NCBI GenBank assembly: GCA_022701365.1 | Contig: JAKUHH010000062.1 | Location: 1-64,000 of the forward strand | Reading direction: 5' to 3' | Source of the DNA: Mycocentrospora acerina | Lineage: Eukaryota > Ascomycota > Dothideomycetes > Pleosporales | Length of the DNA stretch: 64,000 nucleotides | Part shown: piece by piece, positions 12,000 to 23,434 of the stretch | How positions within the stretch are numbered: position 1 is the stretch's first letter | Layout of the letters: every line of letters starts with the position of its first letter | Translations under genes and position numbers: made by a program | Notes under the pieces: model-generated | The model's input: only the letters and a program-made list of their open reading frames with translations | Told to the model about the DNA's origin: nothing | Database searches by the model: none

Positions 12000-14900
12000 T
12001 CTAGAGCAAGCCCTTGTAATAAGCTATACATAGGCAAATGTGAATATTACAGCACCAGAATAACCAGAATTAGGGCTGACTCTAGCTACCGCCCTAGGTT
12101 AGAGGTAGCGTTGCAAGGCTTTGCTATAGAGTTTCCTCTAATTTGCTAGCTCTTTGCTTTACTAAGGTTTTAACCTTACGCTTAGCTTTAGCTTAAGGAT
12201 AGATTTATTAGCTGCTGCTTGAATTATTAAAGTAAATAGCTCTGCTATACTATTAATTTTTCCAGTCAGACTAGCTAGTATTTCTAGGTCCTTTAGCTGT
12301 TGTTAGTGTTGTTGTAATAAAGCCTCTATTTCTAGAAGCTTTTATTGTATTTTGTTTATATTAAAGCCTAGAGCAAGCTCTTTATTAAAGATTTCCTAGT
12401 CTGCCTTTTCTAAAGCATAGAGTAAGTCTAAAATAGGATTTAAATACGCTGTTTGTGTAGAAATAGCAGAGTAGCTAATTAGTATATAGTTAGATCTAGT
12501 ATCCTTGCCCTTTTGCTAATTTTCTTAGGGGCTATTTCTAAAGCCTGCACTAAAAGCTAAGTTAATTACTAACTTAGCTCTAAGGTTTAACCTATAGAAT
12601 GTTTACTCCTAGTTAGTATTTAGCAGCTAGCAATTATGCTTTTCTAACTACTTTACTAGCTGCTTAGCCTCTAGATTTAGGTTTTATATAGCAGTGTTCT
12701 ACTACGCGTAGTAGCTATTAAAATTGCCTGCTAATAAAAAAAGTTGTTATTTTAAATCTAGGCTTAAGAGCAGCCTTTGCACAGTCTTTTAACTATTAGA
12801 CTGTGTTTTAGAATCTGCTGTTAATTCTTTCTTATTATAAAGGTTTAGCAGAAGAAAGTCTTCTGCTAATCCTATTATTTCTAAAACTGCTAAATCTGTA
12901 TCTTTACTTATATCTAGCCTTAAGCTTTACTTTAGGCTAGTTTTAGTGTAAACATAGATAGCAGTTTTAGGCCTTTTAGTAGTTTCTATTAAGACTAGAG
13001 TATAGGCAAGGTATTATAGTAAAAACTACTTATCCTGCCTATCTAGCCACACGCTAGGTTCTTGCACTAGAATTAGGTCTGCTTTTCTAGCAAATGCTAT
13101 TTCTAAGAGAGATTGTTAAGTTTCTTATCTTTTTCTTACATTATATTATAGAAACATAATTTCTCCTTTTCTTTTAGATAGAGGGGCATCTAAAATATCT
13201 ATGCTAGAATAAGCATTTTTTTATGTACTTATAGTGTGTTTACTAGAGGAGTAGTAGTGTTGTTGCTATTGCTATTGCTATTGCTATTTCTAGTGTTAGC
13301 ATTAGCATTAGCTACAGTGTTAACACTAGGGCTAGCAGTACTAGTATTAGTGTATATTTCTGTTGTTTCTGTATTTTGTGTGTTTTTTAATAGCCTATAG
13401 CTACACCTATAGCTTGTTGCTATATGCTCTTCTTTGCAATTTCTGCAAATAGGAGATTAGTGCTAGCATAGGCTACCTATTATGCTGCAGTCTTTACAGC
13501 TTGCATAATCTTTTATATAGTGCTCTAAGCTGCAGAATTTATAACCTATTTCTTTGCAGCTATCCTTTATATGCCTTTGCTTATAACAGCTTAGGCAGAG
13601 ATTTGCTATGCTAGGTGTTTTATAAGCTACTAATTTAGCTTTTTCTCTTGCAATTGCTAGTAATTTTCTAGCAAGTAGTGCATTGCACTCTTGTTAATTT
13701 TTAACTGCAAAAACAATAGAGCTATATCTCTTATTAGAGGTAAGGCTGCTTAGTTTTCTTAGTTTTGCTATAGGTATTAGCTACCTAGGGTTGCCTTATA
13801 GAGTAACATTATTAAATGTTTCTATATCTGTTTTTAGAAGAGCTAGGTTTAGTAAAAACTTATTATGTGCATAGACGTAGTAAGCTACTACTTAAATCTA
13901 GCTCTCTAATTTTTAAATCTTTTAGTATTAAAATAAGAGGCTAGAAATCTAGCTGTCCTAATTTTAAAGCAAAAAATTAGCATTATAGGCATCTGTTGTT
14001 ATAATAACAACATTATTATTAGTAGTATAGCTAATTCTAGCTACTACAGGAGCGTTGTTTATAATAGCAGCTAAAGCAGCATTTATAGCATCTCTCTGCT
14101 GTATTATATTTAAGCTATGTTAAAAATCTTTATTTGTAAGTAAGGTTAGTTCTTTTTACTTTTGCTACTCTAGAGCAGCTTATAAGTGTTTTTTTTTTAT
14201 TTTTTGTGTATTTTTGTTGTTATTATTACTGTTAGTAGCAAAAGCAGAGTCTGCTAGGCCTGCTACTTAAGCCTATAATTTTGTGTTGTTTTTGTTATTA
14301 TTATTATTATTATTTACTGCGTTTTCTATGTTTTTTTATTATTAGTTTGTAGTATTTTTATGTTATTATTGCAATTAAATTTAAATAGCTTTTATGTCTC
14401 TTACTAGCTCTTAAGTAGCAGCATAGTTGCAGATAAGCCTGCCTTCTACTACTGCTTCTGCTTAAGCTAGTAGCTCTTTAGTAGCTACTCTAGTATTGTT
14501 GTCTGCACTAAGTAATAGTACATCTTGAAAAGCTTTAATACCTTATTTAATTAGGTATTCCTACCTCTCTTTCTGCTTAGCAGTGCTTATCTAGATTAAT
14601 AGCCTTTTTTAAACAGTCTTTTTTAGTAAGTGTTACTCTATTATTTGTTTTTTTAAAGCTCTAGGCTCTTATTCTACATTAATATTAGAAGCTAGCTTAT
14701 CTTTACTCTCTACTATCTCCTCCTTATCTAAGTAGAGTATAGCATAGGGGTTAGCTGCTCTAGTATTAGGCCTGTTGCTAGGGCTAGGGCTAGGACTAGC
14801 CCTAGCTCTATTTCTAAGAAATTAGAAATTAGGTAGTTAGGGTCTATTCCTAGTGTTAGCTAGAGGGCTATTTCTAGCCTCTTAGCATTCTAGTGTAGTT

Positions 14901-15099
14901 ATAGTCTAAGCGTTAAATGTTAAAAAATTAATGTTGCAAAATTGCAGGATTGCAACCTAGCTGCACACCACCACCCTAGGCCTTAGGGCTCTAGAAATTA
15001 GAGGAGAGACTGTCTGATGTATGTTAAGATGATATCTAATGGAATATTAATGCCGCAGGCGTCAGAACAGACGCGCTGAAAAAGGCAAAGTTAGTGTTT
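12000..15099 (-). mobile_element. Tad1-type LINE remnant, 3' part missing
   Basis: Minus-strand reading starts near 15099. A first ORF-like part carries PYAILYLDKEEIVESKDKL around 14740-14680, Asn/Ser-rich repeats and, at about 13650-13400, Cys-x2-Cys-like zinc-knuckle remnants typical of LINE ORF1. At about 13170-13020 the endonuclease start is clear: SLLEIAFARKADLILVQEPS, as in exonuclease-endonuclease-phosphatase domains of fungal LINEs. Lys-rich sequence that normally precedes the reverse transcriptase follows at 12260-12120. I see no reverse-transcriptase motifs beyond about 12000, so the 3' part is lost or displaced. Stops are mainly TAA and TAG, as from RIP. Confidence 0.7.
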
Positions 15100-16295
15100 T
15101 TTTGTCTCTTACTTAAGTGTTGCTAATCTTCTAATACTTTTCTTAATAAGCAGTTTAACTAAATTAGCAGCTTATTATAGCTCTGTCTCCTCTCTATTAG
15201 GTAGTTAGGTTTAATAGGCAAGATGTGCTTAGTTACGCTTTGCTAAATGCTCTACCTAGCCTATCTGTTTAAACTAGCTAGTCTAATTAGTCTTTGCAGC
15301 CTTTATATCTATAACCTATGCTGCTTCTTTATATACTTATCTTATCTCTTTCTATTTAGCTAATTACTGCTGTACTATATCTAATTCTTTACTAGTAACT
15401 AAAGCTATATTACTATCTGCTGCATTTATAATAAAGTATTGCTGTAGCTTTTTACTTTAGAAGAATGTCTGCAGCTTAACTTTATAGTAAAGCTTGCTTA
15501 TATTACCTTTTTATAAGTATCTATACTTAGCCTTGTAATGCTTTTATAGTATATCTTAATTAACTATAAGAAAGCTATTGTTATCTGCCTTATATTAAAA
15601 TCTATTAAGCAGCTCTTTAAGCTCTTTAACTAGTAGTCTTAATAGCTTAAGTAGCTTAATATTATTTAAAGTTTAAATCTAATTATGTAAATAGCATTTT
15701 AAAATCTTTTTCTTTGCCTTGCTTACAAGCCTGTACTATTAACATAAATACATATTAAGATTCCTTACTGTAGTCTTATACTCTCTGCAGATAAAAATAT
15801 TATATTTTAATAGATAGCTAATACTTTTTATTATTATAAGTAATCTATATTGTTAATACTGTAGTATATAGAAGTATGTTATTAGTAGTAAGTTATTAAT
15901 AGTGTATTATTTACCTGTTAATATTTTAATAGGGTTATAGTTATATTAGTGTCTAACTTAAGCACTAAAGTTATCTTCTTTATAACTGTACTATTTACGC
16001 TATAATATATGCAACTATATATACTCTTAAAATAAAGCTAATTTTATTCTTATAAAAATACCTTATACTAAAACTTATAGAAAAATAATACTATAATATA
16101 AATAGTTTGTGCCTACAGACTGTGCTAACAAATTACTTATTTAAGTTAGTGTAACCTTAATACTAAACCTAAAGTATAGCAGATTGTGCATAATCTGTAG
16201 CCTTATATTAGTTAGGCAAGTATAAAACAGGTAGCTATTAGATAGGTGTTAGTAAACTTAAGGGTAATAATAGGATGTGACGTTGTAAACGTTAC

Positions 16296-16788
16296 AGTAA
16301 GTGTTGCTCTGCTATTTGTTTTTTTAAAGCTCTAGGCTCTTGTTCTATATTTATATTAGAGGCTAGTTTATCTTTACTCTCTTCTATCTCTTCCTTGTCT
16401 AAGTAGAGTATAGCAAAAGGGTTATCTGCTCTAGTACTAGTACTAGGCTTTATACTAGGCCTAATGCTAGGGCTAGGGCTAGGGCTAGCCCTAGCTCTAG
16501 TTCTAGGAAATTAAAAATTAGGTAGTTAGGGTATATCTCTAGCATTAGCAGGAGGGCTATTTCTAGCCTTTTAACGTTCTAGTGTAGTTATAGTCTAAGC
16601 GTTAAACGTTAAAAAATTAATGTTGCAAAATTGTAGGATTGCAACCTAGCTGCACACTACTACCTTAGGCCCTAGGGCTCTAGAAATTAGAGGAGAAACT
16701 GTCTAATATATGTTAAGATAGGATTTAATAAAATATTAATGCCGCAGGCGTTAGAGCAGACGCGCTAAAAAAGGCAAAGTTAGTGTTT
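16296..16788 (-). mobile_element. Second copy of the LINE 5' end
   Basis: This segment repeats 14625-15099 in the same orientation. The shared blocks include AGTAAGTGTT at one end, the (CTAGGG)n-like tract, and ATTAATGCCGCAGGCG near the other end. Differences are largely C/T and G/A. Reverse transcription normally truncates LINEs at the 5' end, so a fragment that keeps only the 5' end suggests duplication or breakage. An imperfect 21-bp palindrome beginning TGTGACGTTG sits at its left edge (16276-16296). Confidence 0.7.
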
Positions 16789-16892
16789 CTATAGCCTGCA
16801 TATACTATATGCAGATAACCTAGAAGGCTACTAAAAGGGCACTAAGGGGGAGAGGGATTAGTATAAAGGTAAGTGCAGGTTTAAGTGCTAGT

Positions 16893-16975
16893 ACTGCTAG
16901 TGCTGTTGTTAGTGTTATTATTGTTACTGCTGCTGCTGCAGTTATAGTTGTAGTTATAGTTATAGTTTTGCTATA
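16893..16975 (+). repeat. Low-complexity trinucleotide tract
   Basis: Mixed GCT, GTT and AGTT steps forming an irregular microsatellite inside the AT-rich block. Confidence 0.5.
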
Positions 16976-18031
16976 CTTATTAGCAAAATACTACTAAAAA
17001 GGCTTAATAAAAGATATATAAAAAATGTAAAGCATAAATACTAAGAAGATTAAGATTTTAAAGAGAAAGCCTTAATATATAAGAACTTGTCTTAAAGTAA
17101 AAGAGATAATTATTAGAGTAATAATAAAGAAAATCTTTTCTTAAAGTAAAAGTTAAAATATTATTAAGATTACCTTATAGCAAGATATTAATAAAAGTTA
17201 AATATAGAAAAAGATATAATTAGATAAGATAAAGACTTACACTAGAAAGAAAAGAAAAAAAAGAAGTAATATAAACTTTAGTTAAAAAGGCTTTATAAGA
17301 ATAAAAGAAAGAAACCTAGATACTATCTAAACCTTATTTTAACTCTTCTTCTCTCTCTCTCTTATAGAGACAAAAGATAACTTTATAGAAAGAGACTTTC
17401 TGCTTATATAAAAGAAGAGTAGTGTAATATTTATAATATTATATTATATTATTACTTTTAAGTTAACTAACACTTATCTAATAGCTACTTAATTTATACT
17501 TGCTTTAAATAGCAACCTTAAGAAGAGATATATAAGAGAGGCAGTCTATATAGCTTTATAGAGTAGTTTTTCTATATCTTTTTATACAAGACCTATAGGT
17601 GTAGAGAATAGTATCTTTAGTTTACCCTTTAGTCCTAGCACTCCTATATGCCTAGTAGTAGACACTTTAGACCCTATTTAGATTACTCTCTTATAACCTG
17701 CGTTGTTACAGTCTATACTTAGTTTAGTATTAAGGTTTATATTCTATTATTATTAGTAAACACTAACTTTAGCTATAAAGATTAAAACTCTTACTATGTC
17801 TACCTTCTATCTTGTACATTATAATATCTAGACTAGTTAGAGCTAATCCTGGTAGTACATTTTGTAGTGCATAGTCTATTGCATAATCTAGTAGACTAGC
17901 AACAAGAATAAACAGCTCTTACACTTTAATTAGAAGGTCAGGGTTAAAGTTATCTAATTAATTAACACAAAATTAGGGTTTCTTGTCTGATTAATCTACT
18001 AAACACTTTAATTGGGTTGCCTATTGTAGAT

Positions 18032-18064
18032 AGGGCGCATCCCTTGCCTAACCTGGCCATAACA
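18032..18064 (+). repeat. Uncorrupted direct repeat, right copy
   Basis: Second copy of the 33-bp sequence at 621-653, same orientation, one mismatch. It lies where the AT-rich block gives way to normal gene-bearing sequence. Confidence 0.7.
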
Positions 18065-18127
18065 TCTATGTACTACTCTCATAAGGTTATTATTTATTAA
18101 GATAAATTGAACAATACGATCTTAGCA

Positions 18128-18361
18128 TATTTGTTTGGTAAAATCACGCCTATCTTATCCTTCACAGAACTTAGCGCGGAAGTCGATACGTATGTGGCGC
18201 GGCTGAAGATTGTCACACCAAATTTTAATGTTTGAGGCTGAAAACGTGCATTTCTAGCTACAGTTGCTGCATGTACTTCTCGTATTTGTCTGATAGAATC
18301 ACGCTCATCTTATCCTTAACAAAACTTAGCGCGGTAGTCGATACGTATGTGGCGCGGCTGA
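18128..18361 (+). repeat. Two tandem 80-bp copies
   Basis: Sequence 18128-18208 is repeated at 18282-18361. Both contain TAGTCGATACGTATGTGGCG or its near variant. The differences are largely transitions, so mild RIP-like drift is possible. The pair sits just upstream of the first real gene of the window. Confidence 0.7.
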
Positions 18362-18510
18362 AAATAGCGGGGAGAGTCCTGTTGACTAGCTGAAAAGCGT
18401 TTAGAACTCTAGAAACTTGCTATTTGCTTTTTTCTCGGCTTTTATGAAACTGGGACTGATAGTTAGATAGTTAAGCGTAAAGTTTTCTTGTGAAGCTTCC
18501 TAGGAGTGTG

Positions 18511-18518
18511 TATATAAA
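18511..18518 (+). promoter_or_regulatory. TATA box of the 172-aa gene
   Basis: TATATAAA lies about 120 nt upstream of the ATG at 18638, a plausible core-promoter position for the small gene that follows. Confidence 0.45.
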
Positions 18519-18637
18519 GACTTCACATTACTTCACTTTAGAAAATTAGTTAATAGTCGTTGCTATACCTAGCTTTACTCTACGCCGACATTACATTCAA
18601 TATTTTAAAGTAAACTAAACATTTTTGACTCTTAATC

Positions 18638-19285
18638 ATGGGTGGAGCTGTTGTTTTAGCACCAGAAGCTGCTGTTGGCGCTGCAGCAGCTCTGTTTGCT
18701 GGATGCGAAATACCGGCAAGTAAGTCCTAACTGCCCCTTTCACCCTAAATGGTACGAGAGACGAGGTTTTGATAAGTGTCTTAGGTATCTCTATGGCTGA
18801 ACTTGCTCAGGGCGTCGCAGCTACTGGTACTCTCATAACAACAGTCTCTGAACACCCTCTTGGCATTGCTGCCCTGGCTGGTACCGCGGTGGTCGTAGCT
18901 GGTGATAAGGAGGTGAGAAATCTTCGCTGCTGGGAGAAGATCCTCCACATCGATGAGGACGGACATGACCGCCCTTCCGGCTTTGACGATGACAAGGTCG
19001 AGTTTCATCGCAAAAATGGCATTCTCCTGCATGACCTGGCTCGACTTTGCGAGGTGTTTAAGAATCATGCTGGGCATTTCATCCTGAAGAATTCCTACGG
19101 AGAGCAGTAAGTCCTCTTTCCTGTCTTTCCATTCTCAGTGATTGATTCTGACCTTGTTCCTGCTAAATAGCTTTGGCTTTTCTGTCAGTCTTACTGTCCC
19201 AGCTGGGAAATACGAGAAAGAGCCTAATGCGAAGATGGATGTAGTTATTGTTCATGCTGTTCCGGTCAGCCTTAAGAAAGGCTAA
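18638..19285 (+). CDS. Small hypothetical protein, 172 aa, three exons
   Basis: Exons 18638-18719, 18785-19106 and 19171-19285 join in frame across GTAAGT..TAG introns of 65 and 64 nt, giving 172 residues. I do not recognise the family. The N-terminal half (residues about 1-65) is rich in Ala, Gly and Val, with hydrophobic stretches that could associate with membranes but no convincing signal peptide. The middle is charged (ILHIDEDGHDRPSGFDDDK), and the C-terminal part has a beta-strand-like pattern (HFGFSVSLTVPAGKYE) ending in KKG. The start ATG follows a TATA box at 18511. Codon use looks normal and RIP-free although the gene borders the degraded block. Function unknown. The exon model rests on splice-site fit and a continuous frame. 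Confidence 0.65.
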
Positions 19286-20344
19286 TACTCTAGTAGAGAG
19301 GTAAAGGATAGTAAACTGCAAATAAACACACTTTTCTGAAATATATGCACACACGTATTAAGCCTTTCCTATGATTTCCAGCTAATTACATCGCTACATG
19401 TTCCAGACTTAAGACAAAATATTTCATCTCGCGCGTTAACTACGTCACGTAACTGAACTTTAAATCTCTTCAGCCTCTCTAACATTTACTATTAGCTTCA
19501 AAAAGGCTGACATTCATGCTGCTGTAGCTAGAAGGTATGTGTATTGCAGGCTGACATCTACCCTTGAACTTCCTGTACTTATTACGAAAACATAAGAGCA
19601 AAATATTCGTAAAGCATGCATTGATAGTGCTTAATTTAATTTTATTAAATCATGACGCCATCGGATTGTTTGTGCTACCAAGCTATGTCAGGACACAGCT
19701 CTATTTGTAACGGATAGGCGCACTGCCCTGGCAATTATTGCTACACAATGAGTCTAATTTTACTATTAAATAAACAAAGCAGCATCCACCTAAATCTTCT
19801 CTGTGTAGTATAATAAATACTGTACCTAACAGGTAAGCAGCGTACGCAAGTGAGCAGCGAACTTAAGCTAAGGCCTTTCTCTTACTACTACCTAATTGTA
19901 ATGCTTTAAGAAGAAAACCCAAATGAACCATATAAAAAAGCTTAGGTACAGCTTATGCTCTAGGCTATTTGTCAGCTTACTCGTGTATGAGCACGTGAGC
20001 ACTCGTCTCCTTTATAGTCTCCGAGTCCTGCACTCCTAGTAAAACAACAAGTTCCTGCTGATGGTGCGCTCACAATACCCATTGCAAATCTAGGAGCTAG
20101 TAGCGCTTGTAATTCTGTATTAAGATTGTATAATAATTATTGCACCTAAGTTAAAAATTGTGAGATGTTTAGTAGTTAATAATGTGGATGTATTGGACTA
20201 GAATTTCTTGCAAAAGTAAGAAACTCTACCTAACGCTAAGTCTATTTAAGCAAATGAAAGGCCTAACATCCAACCTCATATTATATAGGCCTGACATCTC
20301 GCCTCCTGTTAAATAAGGACCGCTACACTGCTCTTCACTCCCGT
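19286..20344. other. Gene-free AT-rich spacer
   Basis: I see no gene here. It contains the left cluster-flanking repeat at 19982-20056 and fragments of AT-rich, probably RIP-affected sequence. The end of the NmrA-like gene lies to its right. Confidence 0.6.
19982..20056 (+). repeat. Cluster-flanking repeat, left copy
   Basis: About 75 bp related to 46971-47044 in the same orientation. Both contain GAGCACGTGAGCA, then TAGTCT-CGA-TCCT, then TAAAAC..AGTTCCT. Many of the mismatches are C/T or G/A. The pair encloses the PKS-NRPS cluster almost exactly. Confidence 0.6.
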
Positions 20345-20404
20345 CTAACTTCCAGCCAGTTTTCCCACTGCAGGCATCTTACGCACCCAATCATCCGCTC
20401 CGCC

Positions 20405-21118
20405 CTAAGCAGCATCCACGAGCCACCTCGCTAAAGCCGATCTATTGATCGAATTCGTCCACCCCTTTGCACTAATCCATCTGTTAAACATCTTTCCATC
20501 CTCCCTCCCCTCCAACGAGCTCTCCTCGTTATTTTTGACTGGAATCTGCGCAATGCGGAAGATAGTCCAGTCAAGATCATTAGCCTCTGTGTCAAAAAGG
20601 TCTGCGATACCGTTCATGTTGCGGTACAGCGCAGCGACAGCAAGGCGCATAAACACCATAACCATAGTTTGAAAGGCTGTCCAGTCATCCTCGGGCCTTT
20701 TAATAGCGACCGTGCCCATGAGTATGATACGGCGCACTCTATGTTGTCGCATCGCAGGCATCACAGTGTTCTTATTCATGTCGACATAGAAGGTGGGACT
20801 GACGCGTTTGTCGGTGATTCGGGGCCCAAGGAGGGAGAGAATGGCGGAGCATTGGTCGATAGCGGTGGAGAAGGCGATGATATCGTTCATTTCACCTTTG
20901 AAAACCCGGGAATTAGTTTAGCAGACAGACAGAGGACTTGTGGTGGTCTGTGCAAGATAACGAACCTCTATCAACGGATTCTCAGCCAATTCCTTCGGAA
21001 TTTTTGAGGGAGTTCGCGCGTAGACAACAGTGGCATGTTTGCGATATACGAGCTCCCGCAGCAAGCAAATGCCAGCAGGACCTGTGCCACCGAGAACGAG
21101 GATTTTGGAACCTGCCAT
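20405..21118 (-). CDS. NmrA-like NAD(P)-binding reductase, 3' truncated
   Basis: This looks like a fungal NmrA-like/SDR-type NAD(P)H-binding oxidoreductase, probably a tailoring or accessory enzyme of the cluster. The start MAGSKILVLGGTGPAG at 21118 carries the GGTGPAG dinucleotide loop. Downstream are AILSLLGP and RRIILMGTVA strands. Exon 1 runs 21118-20962 or 20966 and exon 2 begins at 20895. The best donor (GTTCGT after 20966) breaks the frame, and only a weak donor 4 nt later (GTTATC) keeps it. A TAG at 20405-20407 ends the frame, yet the next 19 codons (to a stop at 20345) continue in family style (ADDWVRKMPAVGKLAG). So it is either functional but shortened, or a young pseudogene. It diverges from the Zn2Cys6 gene. 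Confidence 0.6.
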
Positions 21119-21620
21119 TTCTATAGATAATAACGTTGCCAACAGACAACACAGTGAGAAGAATGCGGACTTGACATATAGAGGAAGAGATAAACCTACG
21201 TCCTCTATCTAAGCTGTGACTTTTACTGGAAATCATTGAACTACCTGTAGACAACATACTGATATGTTTGTCATGGTCGAGCACCACTTTTATGTCTGAA
21301 CGCGCGCGCAACAAGATCATCGGGCGATAGATTGGTGCGGGAATACCAGTTTACCCAGTTGAGAGCCTCCGCTTGTTCCTGCGCGTTAATTTAACTAGTT
21401 GGGCCGAATACCCCCACTTGCTTCCACACTTGCTTCCGCATTTGCTTCCGCACCTGCATCCGCATCCCTTAAATTAGCGGCTACATCAGTCAGCCGTGCA
21501 ACCCGCAATTCCTCTTTCGAGTTTTTATTGCTAATTGTACCTATCTGATCTTCTTCAACTATATACTTCTGCACTAAATAGCAAATTGAGCATTATAACC
21601 ACGAAGACTATCTATCTACT
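21119..21620. promoter_or_regulatory. Divergent promoter, NmrA-like / regulator
   Basis: The 502-bp spacer between two divergent starts must hold both promoters. It contains 12-bp tandem repeats at 21417-21466. I see no clear TATA box for either gene. Confidence 0.5.
21417..21466 (-). repeat. 12-bp tandem repeat, about 4 units
   Basis: Units such as CACTTGCTTCCG repeat head to tail with small changes. Related units occur in the opposite orientation at 24258-24366, so the two arrays bracket the regulator and the FrnE-like gene. Confidence 0.7.
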
Positions 21621-23244
21621 ATGAGACAGGCATGTTTGCGCTGTAAGGCGCATAAAAGAAAATGTGACAGGGCCCTACCTCAGTGCTCCCTCTGCAAGCG
21701 GTGAGTGGCAGCTACTGCATTCTTGGATTCCTTACTAACCCCTTACCTATCTGTGGTAGTCTCCGTCAGACTTGCCGATACGAGAATGCCGCACTAAGTG
21801 CATCTCCAGATATCTACAATGCGTTCACGCCACATCGCATCAAAGCTGCCATCATCCAAAAACTGTCAGACCTTGAACCTAAAACCATTGTCTCAGTCTA
21901 TGCCCGCACCATACACCCGTGGTTCGCATTTACCTCAGAGGTCAAATTATACAATCAACTCCCATCGACATGGAACGATGCCAGTGTCGATTTCACTCTG
22001 CTTGCCTTCATTATCTTACTTTTCAACGCGAGTCCACAAATATCAGAACGATGTTACAGTTTCGATAGTGATATAATGTTCACGTATTTGTCAAGTAAAT
22101 CCTGGCTTGCGTTATTAGAAGGCGCTGGACTTAACTCAATTGAACTAGTATATTCGAGGTTGTTAATTACCCTGTTTGAAGCTGTGCATGGGTTCCACCC
22201 TGCGGCTTATCTATCGATTGCTGCTACAGCTAGAGCTGCAGACGCACTGTCTATTTACAAGAGCCAAGAGGCGTCATTGAGTCGTGCCTCGGATCTGAAA
22301 TGTAAGGAGAGAAAGGAAAGCGCAGAGTTGTGGTGCGGCATTATGATATTAGACAGGTGTGTAACGTAATCATATCTTCTTGACTAACGCTATCTATCAA
22401 CGGATACTAAGTCTTACTATTTTGCTGACTGCCTTTCTTATTGTTGCTAGGTACCTTGCGGTTGAAAATGGGAAGTGGCCCTCTGTCACGAGAGATCGCA
22501 GGCTTCCAGAATGCCAAAATCCTTTTGGCGTTGAAAACTCTGAAATAACGATATCGTCTTTTCACAGGTTATTTGAAGCATCAAGCCATTTAGATAAGGT
22601 TCATACTGCCATTCACGAACCGACATCTCAGCAGTCATTTAACATTGAAGAAGCAAGATTGATCGTAATGGCTTTGAATTCCTTCATCACAATAGTGGAG
22701 CATGAGGTTACAGTAAATTCAAAGCTATCCTCTGGCGCCCTGACTATTGCCAGCACGTCAGTACTCCGCCCGCGTAGTAGTCCAACCATGACACTAACCT
22801 GATAGTGGGCTACTTCTTCTTTTCGAATATGGAGCCAAGGCTAGTCATCCTGATGACGAAACAAGCCATTGTCGTATCCAATCAATTGCTGCTTTATCAA
22901 ATTTGATTGAGGACATCTGGAGCCTGTTCAACAAGCTTGAAGAAGATACAGTCATTGTTGACGTTGAAACCATCTCACCTTTTACCCTTCATCTCATTTA
23001 TAAAGCTGCAGCTATCGCGACTAAGAAATTGCAGGCAAGTATTGACGTGGTATTAAATCTACAAAAAGTGAGAACACTTCGGAAAGTTTTAAAGCTCATG
23101 GGTCAAAGATGGCTTGCTGGAGGTAAGCAGATAAAGTAGGATCGGATAACTTTATGACATTGACTTCTCGCAGAACGGTACCTTAAGTTGCTAAATGAAG
23201 ATACAACACCAAAAGCATTAAGGGCTATTGAGTTTGACGATTGA
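21621..23244 (+). CDS. Zn2Cys6 transcription factor, 456 aa
   Basis: A cluster-type fungal regulator. Exons 21621-21700, 21760-22356, 22451-22756, 22806-23122 and 23174-23244 join in frame to 456 residues. The N-terminus carries a complete binuclear zinc cluster, Cys 5, 8, 15, 22, 25 and 32 (C-x2-C-x6-C-x6-C-x2-C-x6-C); the first intron splits codon 27 just before the last Cys, as is common in this family. The rest resembles the fungal regulatory middle region, including ILDRYLAVENGKWPSV and LLLLFEYGAKASHPDDE. The 49-nt intron 3 (GTCAGT..TAG) is needed, since without it the frame stops at 22800. It should act in the nucleus as a pathway-specific activator of the surrounding genes. Its position in a divergent pair fits that role. 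Confidence 0.88.
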
Positions 23245-23434
23245 GTGTGGGACACATGAGTGTAAGCCATGGAGGGATTCGGTCCCTCTGAGATCCTCCA
23301 TCAACCCCATAGAGACACTATGGATTTGCGGAATAAAACGGCTGCTTTGCCACCCTCAACACTGATTCTAGTTCGACGATATTTATTTCAAAATTGGTGT
23401 ACGCACCACAAATAGTTCGTTCGAGGTTACCATA

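Larger units (their letters stand above)
1..18127. repeat. RIP-degraded AT-rich repeat block
   Basis: Nearly the whole stretch is strongly AT-rich and no intact gene is visible. Former coding frames on the minus strand can still be followed but are broken by TAA and TAG at places where glutamine codons fit the reading, the pattern left by C-to-T repeat-induced point mutation in ascomycetes. Recognisable pieces are listed separately. In 1-540, 654-2950, 5170-9400, 15100-16290 and 16800-18030 I see only degraded sequence without a family I can name. A short island at about 541-653 escaped the base shift. Confidence 0.85.

Noticed and set aside
16276..16296. Imperfect 21-bp palindrome resembling transposon ends
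   Set aside because: Only one copy seen, with no partner or target duplication; kept only as a note on the LINE fragment.
1..18000. CRISPR, rRNA or tRNA genes
   Set aside because: No regular repeat-spacer array and no cloverleaf-like conserved sequence seen; the sequence is eukaryotic and RIP-degraded.
18781..19077. 98-codon minus-strand frame
   Set aside because: Antisense to the second exon of the 172-aa gene.
20405..21118. Calling the NmrA-like gene a clear pseudogene
   Set aside because: Only 19 C-terminal residues are lost and an in-frame splice is possible, so function cannot be excluded.
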